This document shows positions 13,687 through 21,402 of a DNA stretch of 34,217 nucleotides, piece after piece. The DNA is from Oscillospiraceae bacterium. GTDB lineage: Bacteria > Bacillota > Clostridia > Oscillospirales > SIG627. The notes below the pieces were generated by a model. It was not told the origin of the DNA. It ran no database searches and saw only the letters and a list, made by a program, of their open reading frames with translations. The stretch lies in the NCBI GenBank assembly GCA_015064635.1, contig SVRV01000027.1, positions 1 through 34,217 on the forward strand. The letters are read 5' to 3'. The position numbers and the translations under genes were made by a program. Position 1 is the stretch's first letter; each line of letters begins with the position of its first letter.

Positions 13687-15555
13687 ATGAATTACATGAT
13701 AGGATGCAACTATTGGGGCTCAAAGTACGGTACAGAAATGTGGAAATATTGGGACGGCCAAAGCGTAGACAAGGATCTTGAGGAGCTTGCTAAGTACGGC
13801 GTAAAATATATGAGAGTTTTTCCGAACTGGAGAGACTTTCAGCCCTTAGTTCCTGTTTTCGGAGTATGCAATACCAGAAGAGAATACAGACTTCACGGCG
13901 AAGAACTTATGAGTGATGAGTTTGGTCTTGACGAAGCTTGTATGAGTCATTTCGAGGAATTTCTCGGCTACGTAAAGAAGCACGGAATGAAGGTAATCGT
14001 AGCAGTACTTACGGGATGGATGAGCGGAAGAACGTTTACTCCTCCCGCGCTTTACGATAAAAATCTTATAAGCGATCCCGAAGCACTCAAGCTGGAAATT
14101 AAATTTGTCAAGGGCTTTGTAAGACGGTTTAAGGACAGTGACGTTATTGAACACTGGGATCTGGGAAACGAGTGCAACAACCTTTCGAATGCCGCGTGCG
14201 AGGAGGAAGCGTACGTCTGGACCGCTTCGATAGCCAACGCGATCCGAAGTGAGGATCCAACGAGAATGATACATTCGGGTCTGCACGGAATTTACTCGGA
14301 GGGTATCTGGAATATTCGTCAGCAGGGTGAGATCTGCGATATGCTTACTCCTCACCCCTATCCTTCGCCTACCGTAAACGGCGACAGAGACGTTATTACC
14401 GGACCAAGGACAAGCTACGTCACCACCGAAATGGTAGAATATTACAGCGGTGTCAGTGGAAAGCCTGCATTGGTTCAGGAGACAGGTACGTTCAATGGCA
14501 TGATTGGAAACAAGGGTATGGTTGCGCAGTTCGCTAAGCTGTGCATCTATTCCGGATGGGCAAACGGCTCACAGGGGTATCTCTGGTGGTGCGCTCACGA
14601 GCAGTTGCACCTGACCTACCCGCCCTATATGTGGAGTATGATAGAACGAGAGCTTGGACTCCTTTACGAGGATCTGTCACCCAAGCCTGTGGCATTACAG
14701 ATGAAGGAATGTCAGGACGTGCTTTCTTCAATGCCGTTTGATGAATTACCGAAAAAGAAATACGATGCAGTTTGCATAACAAGAAGGGAAAAATACGGTT
14801 TATCTCTTTGTGCATCAGTACAGGTTCCCTATATGCTTTGTAAACAAGCAGGTCTCGAGCTTACCTACCGTTACCATCAACATGAGTTGCCTGATGCGGC
14901 GCTTTACATTGCTCCTTGTATTGACGGTTGGGACTGCTATGATATTGTTTGCTATGACGCATTAATGGAGAAGGCAACGAACGGTGCATCGGTGCTCTTT
15001 ACCGTGGGCTCGGGAATGCTTTCACAAAACGAACTGACTCTCGGTCTGATAAGTTACGGTTTGCAAAATAACACTAAGACAATAAACGTTGACTTTGACG
15101 GCGACGTTCTTCCCATTCGTTACGAAAAAGAATATATTATGCGTGCAAATACTGCCGAGGTTCTTGCAAAAGACGACAATGGAAACGTCGTTTTCTCCCG
15201 TAACAAGTACGGCAAGGGCTATATCTATTACCTTGCGTTCCCGATGGAAAGAATGCTTGCAGAATCTGAGGATTATCTTCGTGATGCAGAAAAATATCCT
15301 TACTACAAAATATACGCTAAATGTGCTGAAGATACTATAGCAAACAAGTTTGCCAAGAGTCCCATTCCCGACGTGGGCGTAACAACTCACTGGTTAAATG
15401 ACAAGGAATGCATTGTTATTGCAATAAACTATTCGGGAAAAGACGTTGACCCCAAGCTTGATATAAAAGCACATAGCAAATGCGATATTCTTTACGGAAA
15501 AATCAACCACATCCCGGTATGCGATATGACTGTTCTTAAGGTCACGGTTTGCTGA
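13687..15555 (+). CDS. Clan GH-A glycoside hydrolase with GATase-like C-terminal domain
   Basis: A 622-residue intracellular-looking glycosidase. The first about 340 residues read as a (beta/alpha)8 barrel of clan GH-A (GH5/GH2-C/GH42-like): HWDLGNE with candidate acid/base Glu162 and LVQETGTF with candidate nucleophile Glu265. The second part (about 370-500, DAALYIAPCI, ASVLFTVGSGM) resembles the glutamine-amidotransferase-like domain found after the barrel in GH42 and related enzymes, then a short beta domain. No signal peptide. It follows the SIS gene after 100 bases, with CGAGGT as ribosome site. Substrate unknown; a beta-linked oligosaccharide is likely. Confidence 0.85.
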   Translation: MNYMIGCNYWGSKYGTEMWKYWDGQSVDKDLEELAKYGVKYMRVFPNWRDFQPLVPVFGVCNTRREYRLHGEELMSDEFGLDEACMSHFEEFLGYVKKHGMKVIVAVLTGWMSGRTFTPPALYDKNLISDPEALKLEIKFVKGFVRRFKDSDVIEHWDLGNECNNLSNAACEEEAYVWTASIANAIRSEDPTRMIHSGLHGIYSEGIWNIRQQGEICDMLTPHPYPSPTVNGDRDVITGPRTSYVTTEMVEYYSGVSGKPALVQETGTFNGMIGNKGMVAQFAKLCIYSGWANGSQGYLWWCAHEQLHLTYPPYMWSMIERELGLLYEDLSPKPVALQMKECQDVLSSMPFDELPKKKYDAVCITRREKYGLSLCASVQVPYMLCKQAGLELTYRYHQHELPDAALYIAPCIDGWDCYDIVCYDALMEKATNGASVLFTVGSGMLSQNELTLGLISYGLQNNTKTINVDFDGDVLPIRYEKEYIMRANTAEVLAKDDNGNVVFSRNKYGKGYIYYLAFPMERMLAESEDYLRDAEKYPYYKIYAKCAEDTIANKFAKSPIPDVGVTTHWLNDKECIVIAINYSGKDVDPKLDIKAHSKCDILYGKINHIPVCDMTVLKVTVC

Positions 15556-15621
15556 CACTTAAATTCATTGTTATACCAAAACAGGCAAAAACAACTTTTT
15601 GCTTTGCATACAGATAAAATT

Positions 15622-15668
15622 AGAGCATTTTAAGCAGTTTTATAACTTAATTTAAAATGCTCTTTTCT
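15622..15668. terminator. Terminator after the glycosidase operon
   Basis: A perfect 12-bp stem (15622-15633 with 15652-15663) with an 18-base loop is followed by a T-rich stretch. Confidence 0.7.
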
Positions 15669-15824
15669 CTTCCCTGCTACGCAGGTTTTTGATGGGTGTT
15701 ACGCAATTTGCTGTGCAAGAGTATGTTTCGCTTGTTTTTAGATAAATAAAATTCAAAGCAAAAACACCGACAACGGAATAATACCGATAAATACATCTGC
15801 AATGAAATCCCCTCCGCTAAGTCA

Positions 15825-15857
15825 AAAACCGTCGCATTTGCGACGGTTTTCGTTTTT
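15825..15857. terminator. Bidirectional terminator
   Basis: A perfect 12-bp stem (15825-15836 with 15839-15850) with A-run and T-run on the two sides, lying between the convergent glycosidase genes. The 432-base gap 15556-15987 holds this hairpin and the one at 15622; otherwise I see no gene in it. Confidence 0.85.
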
Positions 15858-15987
15858 TATTACATAGAAAATTACATAAAGGCAGCGACAGAGCCGCATA
15901 TGCATTGTTTAAAATTACACAGAGTGAATGTGGTGAGCATCGCACTTACTTGCTTCACTCACAGCGTTAGAAGTCACTGACCGCTTT

Positions 15988-17907
15988 TTACTTCAGCAAA
16001 AACGCTCTGTAGCCTAAGAAATCGCCTGTTTCGAATAACGTTCTGCCGTTTTCAATTCGGCTGTCTGTCTTTTTCATTTCCGGCAGCAGATATACCTCGT
16101 ATTCACCATCAACGGAAACGGGATTGCTCTTCATATATACGTGCTCCTCAATTATACCGCGGCTCATCTTGTGCTCGGGGTAAGTAGCCTTAACGTGAAG
16201 GACGGTGTGCTCGGCATTTTTGGTAAGAGCGACGGTTGCCGTTTTGGGCATAAGCGGTGCTTCTACCAATTTACTCGGCAGCAGCAAATCGATAAGACTC
16301 TTTATCAAGTCTCTGTGCTCAATCAAGAAATTGTCGGCATATGCCTTGAATACGTTAAAGCACACACAAGCAACATTATCCTTAACAACAGCGGCACTAT
16401 ACTCGGTAGCCTCTCCCTGAGGTCTGTAATAGCAGGACTGTCTGCCATCCCAAGTGAAATTCAAAACGTTGCTGACATAACGGGCAACCTCCGTACCATT
16501 TTGATTTTTAATTACCTTGGAGGGATCGTACATCGCCCAACGCATATTGCTTCCATCTACCGTGTAGTAAGCATTATCGCGTGGATCGTTACCTACCAGC
16601 TCAATAAAATCAAGAAGTCCGAGTTCTTTACCAAGCTCAATCGCGTTGCCTGTAAAAATCACGCGTCCGCCCTTAGCACAAAAATCAAGTAATCGTGCTT
16701 TGAATACGTCACCGTAGTCCGCCATATCCTCAAGAATCAGCAGCTTGACGTTGTCATCCTCAAAGTGTCCGTTTTCGTCATATATGTTATAGGTGAGCTT
16801 CAACTCCTTAAGCATACGCACTGCGCCCTTGGTAAAATACGGAACTCCACGGTTAAAGTCATTCGAGCGTACGATCACGCCTATTTCAACCACGTTGTCG
16901 GAATCCTCGGTATAGGGCTCATAGGCAATCTTTTCCTCCATAACCTGCTTGATTCGTGATGCCACCTCATTCTCGAATCCGTCCACGGGATGCAGATGGT
17001 CACCGTAGGAGATGGCGAAGCTGTTCATCATTGCATCGTAAAGATCGTTTTGCATTGAGGTAAGTGTTTTTATTCCGCCAAAATCTCCCCAGGAATTTTG
17101 GAATCTGCCGCTCATATAGACACGGTCCTCATACATTGTCCTTGAATATGCCGCCAGTGAATCGAAGCAATCAAAGCCCCAAGACGGTGAACTGGTAAGA
17201 CACTCTATTTCGGCGTGAGTCTGGATATCAAGAGTCCAAGACATACTGTTAAAATAGAATTTAATTTTTCCCTTCTTGTCCCCTGCCGCATCGTATATCT
17301 CGTTTGCAAATTCAATGCGCACCTTATTCTGATATTCAAGCACTGCGGCATTGTCCTGAACATTTACACCGCGCTTTGCCATATCCGCCATACATACCGG
17401 ACAAAAGCACTCGCTCAGCTGAAAGCAATCGCAAAATATACCATCGATATCATACTGACATATCTCTCGAATTTCCTCTAAAAAGTGGGCTCTGTAAGGT
17501 GAATTATAGCACATCATACGGAAGAAATTGCTCTTCTTGTTATCTGCATAAATTCGTCCGTCACGGCTTACTTTAAGCCATCCGAGGTTGTCTGCGGCAA
17601 AATCGTGATCTAGGCTGACGTTAATATAGGCAGTCACGCCGATTCCTCGCTTATGACAAGCCTTTATCATTTCATCAAAGACGTCACGGTTGCCAAGTCC
17701 CGGATACTTCTTTCCGACCTTTGTGTTATAGTAGCTAAATCCCATATTGCATCGAGCTGCCAGATTCACATATTCCACATGTGAGTCAGCCATCTGTTTC
17801 GCAAAATGCTCTGCATCAAAATTTTCAAGAATGTTTTCGATACCGGGTGAAGTATGAAAGTCAAAATGTAATGCTCTTCTGAATTTCCTTCCTACTGTTT
17901 TTATCAT
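15988..17907 (-). CDS. Glycosyl hydrolase-like protein (GHL6 type)
   Basis: A 639-residue protein resembling the hypothetical glycosyl hydrolase 6 group, related to alpha-fucosidase and alpha-amylase-type barrels. Seen: the opening RRALHFDFHTSPGI, YVNLAARCNMGFSYYNTKVG, the segment LGNRDVFDEMIKACHKRGIGVTAYINVSLDH, and DIDGIFCDCF, with an aspartate that could be the nucleophile. A cysteine cluster (CDCFQLSECFCPVCMADM) follows, perhaps structural. A GATase-like fold is suggested at about 390-460 (KLLILEDMADYGDVF, FCAKGGRVIFTGNA). There is no signal peptide. AAAGGAG precedes the ATG. It is convergent with the clan GH-A gene and may act on the same class of glycan; activity is unproven. Confidence 0.75.
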   Translation of the reverse strand: MIKTVGRKFRRALHFDFHTSPGIENILENFDAEHFAKQMADSHVEYVNLAARCNMGFSYYNTKVGKKYPGLGNRDVFDEMIKACHKRGIGVTAYINVSLDHDFAADNLGWLKVSRDGRIYADNKKSNFFRMMCYNSPYRAHFLEEIREICQYDIDGIFCDCFQLSECFCPVCMADMAKRGVNVQDNAAVLEYQNKVRIEFANEIYDAAGDKKGKIKFYFNSMSWTLDIQTHAEIECLTSSPSWGFDCFDSLAAYSRTMYEDRVYMSGRFQNSWGDFGGIKTLTSMQNDLYDAMMNSFAISYGDHLHPVDGFENEVASRIKQVMEEKIAYEPYTEDSDNVVEIGVIVRSNDFNRGVPYFTKGAVRMLKELKLTYNIYDENGHFEDDNVKLLILEDMADYGDVFKARLLDFCAKGGRVIFTGNAIELGKELGLLDFIELVGNDPRDNAYYTVDGSNMRWAMYDPSKVIKNQNGTEVARYVSNVLNFTWDGRQSCYYRPQGEATEYSAAVVKDNVACVCFNVFKAYADNFLIEHRDLIKSLIDLLLPSKLVEAPLMPKTATVALTKNAEHTVLHVKATYPEHKMSRGIIEEHVYMKSNPVSVDGEYEVYLLPEMKKTDSRIENGRTLFETGDFLGYRAFLLK

Positions 17908-17965
17908 TTAAGTTTCTCCTTTCGTCCTGTCTCAAATTGTTTAGTAATAAATATAATACACTTGA

Positions 17966-17994
17966 AGTATATCATAACAAGATATAAATATCAA
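17966..17994 (-). promoter_or_regulatory. Promoter of the GHL6-like gene
   Basis: On the minus strand TTGATA (17989-17994) and TATACT (17966-17971) are 17 bases apart, with the start point about 50 bases before the ATG. Confidence 0.65.
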
Positions 17995-18044
17995 CAATCT
18001 TACACAGGTTGGTTGCATTTTAAGTTTTATATTCATTTATACCA

Positions 18045-19553
18045 TTACTCTGTAACCTTTTTAACGCCGAAAAACTCGGCAATGACTTTCGCTTCAGCCT
18101 TTGCTAAAATTTCAAGGTTACTGCGCTCCGATAGCCACTTCGCGCACCTGATGTTTGTATGAAACCCGTGTTCGAGGATAACGCCGGGTGTACCAACGTT
18201 TCTTGCACCATGGAGAACACTGTAATACTCATCGTCGAGTAATCCGTTTTCGTCTCTGTCCTCTTCGTCTATGCAAATATATATTTTGTAATTCGATAAC
18301 TGCATGACATCCTTGATACAAGCACCGAGTTTTTCCCCGATTGCCCTTGACTTATCATCAATGTCCGTCCATGATAAATCCTGGAACGGAATAATAACAG
18401 CTTCGTCGACGCTCGTGTCACTGCATGCATTTGAATGCAAGGATATAAACAAGTCACAGCCTTGGGATTTTTTACCTCTTTCTTCAAGCGGTAAATCTAC
18501 ATTCTTATTTGACCTTGTAGTGATAACCTCAAATCCGTATGCTTCAAGCTCTTCCTTCAACAAAAGGTGAAGCTCCCATGTCATGACAGACTCGGAATAT
18601 GACGGGTACACAGCACTTCGATTCCAACTTGCATAATGGCCTGCGTCAATACAAATTTTAATTGGTTTTGAAGGTTTTTCATACCATCCCGCCTCAAGTA
18701 GAGTAGCAACCTTCGACTGTGGAAAGTACTTACTTTTACCCAGGGCATAGAGCAATACAAGAGGTTCATCGCACCATCCTGCCTCAAGCTGGGCGGCAAC
18801 ATTCGACTGTGGGAAATACTTACTTTTGCCCGGGGCATAGAGTAATACAAGAGGTTCTTCATACCAACCTACCTTAAGCTGAGCCGACACTTCCGATTTT
18901 TTGAACACCTTGCTCTTTCCGGGTGCGTAAAGCATCTGTACGGGGGATTCATACCAACCTACAGTAAGTTGGGCAGGCACTAAATCACGATGAAAGCTCT
19001 TGGCTCTTTCATCAACTGCATATAGCATACAATAATTGTATGTATCGGATATAATTGAAACCTGAAGAAATTTTCCGTCCCAACCCACAATACATCCGAA
19101 AGACTCACTTATAGCACGTACAGGGACAAGTGTTCTTCCATTCATAATCACAGCGGGATATGTAAGCGCTACTGCCTTGTCATTAACATACATTATCTTG
19201 CTGTCAATTGAAAGCTTTACTGTTTTATCTGCCATTCGAGATATAACAGTTTTTGCTTTTTCGTCCCATTCAACCGTTGCTCCAAGAGCTTCAAAAATAG
19301 CACGAACTGGCACAAGTGTCGTTCCCTCAGCCACATATGGCTTTACATCAAATACAACGGGAGAGCCGTTCAGAAGCACGACTATTTCACCATCTCCACT
19401 CAGAGATGTTGGCATATTGTCATCCTGAGGTACAAGCCCATTCTCCGAGTTACTCGTGTCCGTATCAGCATCATTAAGCTGTGCGAACACGCCGTAAGAT
19501 AAAGCAAAAGCAAGCGTGAGAACCATCACCAAAAGTAAAACAATTTTTTTCAC
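18045..19553 (-). CDS. Secreted N-acetylmuramoyl-L-alanine amidase with stalk domain and GWYE repeats
   Basis: A 502-residue exported cell-wall hydrolase. Order: signal peptide (about 1-25), a short acidic linker, a copper-amine-oxidase-like stalk domain (about 55-165, with LVPVRAIFEALGATVEWD and LVPVRAISESFGC), four repeats of about 31 residues (about 190-300; core AQL-x-GWYE-x-P, LLYAPGKSK), and a C-terminal Amidase_3 domain with zinc ligands in DAGH, the Glu of TWELH, the His of SLHSN and the Glu of ILEHGF. The start is GTG at 19553 with GGAG before it. It cleaves the bond between muramic acid and the stem peptide. It follows the unknown 193-residue gene by about 47 bases and may be transcribed with it. 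Confidence 0.93.
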   Translation of the reverse strand: MKKIVLLLVMVLTLAFALSYGVFAQLNDADTDTSNSENGLVPQDDNMPTSLSGDGEIVVLLNGSPVVFDVKPYVAEGTTLVPVRAIFEALGATVEWDEKAKTVISRMADKTVKLSIDSKIMYVNDKAVALTYPAVIMNGRTLVPVRAISESFGCIVGWDGKFLQVSIISDTYNYCMLYAVDERAKSFHRDLVPAQLTVGWYESPVQMLYAPGKSKVFKKSEVSAQLKVGWYEEPLVLLYAPGKSKYFPQSNVAAQLEAGWCDEPLVLLYALGKSKYFPQSKVATLLEAGWYEKPSKPIKICIDAGHYASWNRSAVYPSYSESVMTWELHLLLKEELEAYGFEVITTRSNKNVDLPLEERGKKSQGCDLFISLHSNACSDTSVDEAVIIPFQDLSWTDIDDKSRAIGEKLGACIKDVMQLSNYKIYICIDEEDRDENGLLDDEYYSVLHGARNVGTPGVILEHGFHTNIRCAKWLSERSNLEILAKAEAKVIAEFFGVKKVTE

Positions 19554-19600
19554 ATTATTCTCCGTTTTTCTATTTAACGTATCATTTAATTTTCATAAGG

Positions 19601-20182
19601 TTATTTTGATTCACTTCTGTTTTCATTTTTAAAGTTAATAATAGCATCTATGTTATCATATATGAACTGCTGTGCGGCTGATGAAAATAAAACCGATATA
19701 TATGTTCCATATTGACCTGTTCTTTCTTCGGTAAAAATCCCAAGCTCTTTTCCTTGCTCTGTAGGCAACTTTTTTGTTTTACCGTTTGGCTGTACAACGG
19801 CCTCTAACAATTGTAGACTCAAGAGCCAATTATTAATTGAAGTAGCCGATATCTTTTTGGTAGTTTCTAATTCTATCAAAGTGTTTAGATGATTTGATAT
19901 TTCACTTACAGATAACGGAATATCGGAAATTTGGATTCTTTCCCGCTCTTCATCCGTCAGAGCAAACTCTTTTTTTCCTCGTTTCGCTGTCTTTATGGGA
20001 TGCACTCCACCGTTTTCAACCACTTGACGAAGAATATCCGAGACATAAAAAAAGCATCTTGACAGTCTGACATTATTTGCGATGTCGTTATCCGGAATCG
20101 GAGAATCGTCCAAAGGATTAATTCCGTTGGCTAATTTATCGATAAATGATTTAGCATATTCAATCTTTTCAAGCTCAGTCAT
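19601..20182 (-). CDS. Uncharacterised protein downstream of TipAS/GNAT
   Basis: A 193-residue soluble protein that I do not recognise as a named family. It opens with KIEYAKSFIDKLANGINPLDDSPIPDNDIANNVRLSRCFFYVSDILRQV-type sequence, followed by a basic hinge (KTAKRGKKEF) and a region that may be a winged helix (ISDIPLSVSEISNHLNTLI, then TSINNWLLSLQLLE). It ends in a segment with a probable beta hairpin and a helix. AGAGGAAA is 4 bases before the ATG. It is 94 bases behind the TipAS gene on the same strand. DNA binding is a guess. Confidence 0.75.
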   Translation of the reverse strand: MTELEKIEYAKSFIDKLANGINPLDDSPIPDNDIANNVRLSRCFFYVSDILRQVVENGGVHPIKTAKRGKKEFALTDEERERIQISDIPLSVSEISNHLNTLIELETTKKISATSINNWLLSLQLLEAVVQPNGKTKKLPTEQGKELGIFTEERTGQYGTYISVLFSSAAQQFIYDNIDAIINFKNENRSESK

Positions 20183-20276
20183 AATATTTCCTCTTTCATA
20201 TCAAAATCCCATTACAATGAAACTTCATGAGACGATAAACAGCTTTCCTCGGTCGTTCATTGGTTCTTTCACTGTA

Positions 20277-20651
20277 TCACTTCTCATGACAGAATAAATC
20301 TATTGCTTGTGAAACATATTCAGCAGTTCCATCACCATACTTGTCGATGTTCTTCTTGAATCGCTCATCGGCGACATACATCTTGCCAAGCCCTGCGAGA
20401 ATCTCGTCGGTGCAGGTGTAGTAGTTCTCTGTAATGTGCGATTGAAGGTTGTTAACGAGTGCCAGCGCCTCATCGGAATCAGAACTCATGCCCCTATTCT
20501 TGCATGCAGCAAACTCGGCAAAGATAGCCAAGAGTCCTTCGTTTGCCTCTGCCCATTTTTCCTTTGCGTAATTCTTTGTTTTCTGCTCGTGCTCACGGTA
20601 GGCATCGGTGTTGCCCCAGCGGGAGCGAGCTTCGGTTTCGTAGTTTGTCAT
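20277..20651 (-). CDS. Stand-alone TipAS-domain protein (copy 2)
   Basis: A 124-residue paralogue of 10386-10760, with the same start MTNYETEARSRWGNTDAYRE and the same C-terminal DERFKKNIDKYGDGTAEYVSQAI helix. The preferred ATG is 20651, one base after the GNAT stop; an in-frame GTG at 20660 would add three residues but overlaps the GNAT gene, and copy 1 has no such extension. The AGGTGA at the end of the GNAT gene serves as ribosome site. Together with the GNAT enzyme this is a plausible drug-binding and drug-modifying pair, but no ligand can be inferred. Confidence 0.87.
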   Translation of the reverse strand: MTNYETEARSRWGNTDAYREHEQKTKNYAKEKWAEANEGLLAIFAEFAACKNRGMSSDSDEALALVNNLQSHITENYYTCTDEILAGLGKMYVADERFKKNIDKYGDGTAEYVSQAIDLFCHEK

Positions 20652-20652
20652 T

Positions 20653-21102
20653 TTATTCACCTAATTTCTTCATATAGATCCATTCTTCAGCCTCCTGTTC
20701 GGGAGGAAAGAATCCGCCGACTTTGTAATAACCGAGCTTCTCATAGAATTTCCAAGCATCTTCGTCAGCCTGTGTGCTCGTCATTACATACTTATATCCC
20801 ATTATTGACATCGTTTCTTCCCATTTGCTCATCATTTTTGTGCCAAAACCGCAATTCCTATATGCTTCATCGATGCATAAAAGATCAAGAAAAGGTATGG
20901 TCTGCCAAAAAAGACTATAACGCAAAACTCCTACGACAGGATCTTTTAAACGATGATTCTGTCCGCCGTTTTTTATAGAATCGTCTTTCAGCACATAAAC
21001 TTGACCGTTCCAAATACACTCACCTAAGCGCGGTGGCGCTATGTGGCTGTCAATCTTTGCTATTTTCTTCTTATCCTTGCATTGTCCAAGTTCAATAATC
21101 AT
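20653..21102 (-). CDS. GNAT-family N-acetyltransferase
   Basis: A 149-residue acetyl-CoA-dependent N-acetyltransferase. Seen: FLDLLCIDEAYRNCGFGTKMM, which is the core strand and the pyrophosphate-binding loop (usually Q/R-x-x-G-x-G/A, here R-N-C-G-F-G), and DAWKFYEKLGYYKVGGF, the C-terminal helix-strand. The substrate is unknown; pairing with a TipAS protein suggests an antibiotic or a small peptide. It is the first gene of the set, behind the promoter at 21191-21219. A broken copy is at 10762-10890. Confidence 0.9.
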   Translation of the reverse strand: MIIELGQCKDKKKIAKIDSHIAPPRLGECIWNGQVYVLKDDSIKNGGQNHRLKDPVVGVLRYSLFWQTIPFLDLLCIDEAYRNCGFGTKMMSKWEETMSIMGYKYVMTSTQADEDAWKFYEKLGYYKVGGFFPPEQEAEEWIYMKKLGE

Positions 21103-21190
21103 AGGTATACCTCGATAATTCTCTTCAATATCACTTCGTCATAACTTACAATCACCTTACAACTAAAACAATATAATATAGCATAGCAAA

Positions 21191-21219
21191 AGTATAACAT
21201 AATAAGATACATAAAGCAA
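21191..21219 (-). promoter_or_regulatory. Promoter of the GNAT/TipAS operon
   Basis: On the minus strand TTGCTT (21214-21219) and TATACT (21191-21196) are 17 bases apart. The leader to the ATG would be about 80 bases. Confidence 0.6.
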
Positions 21220-21316
21220 CAATATTCACGGAAATAATTCGCGAAGTTTAAATTTATTTCACTGTGGCAATATGTTACACACTCATTATTTTTTCAAATG
21301 CTTTTTACTGACCAAA

Positions 21317-21378
21317 GGGAAATTTCTATATGTAAAAGGGAATTTTCCATATATTAAGTGAATTTTTTATGATATAAT
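21317..21378 (+). promoter_or_regulatory. AraC-type operator repeats and -10 box of the 1144-residue gene
   Basis: Three direct repeats in phase: GGGAAATTTCTATAT from 21317, GGGAATTTTCCATAT from 21338 and GTGAATTTTTTATGAT from 21358, that is periods of 21 and 20 bases, two helix turns each. The third runs into a perfect -10 TATAAT (21373-21378). At the -35 position (about 21350-21355) the sequence is TATATT, a poor match. This is the layout of a promoter that needs an AraC-type activator bound next to RNA polymerase. Confidence 0.65.
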
Positions 21379-21402
21379 AGCCGTGTATAGGAGGGATTTT
21401 AT

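Noticed and set aside
20436-20978. 180-residue plus-strand frame opposite the TipAS/GNAT genes
   Set aside because: Antisense shadow: no ribosome site, Cys/Phe-rich composition, and both minus-strand genes are clearly coding.
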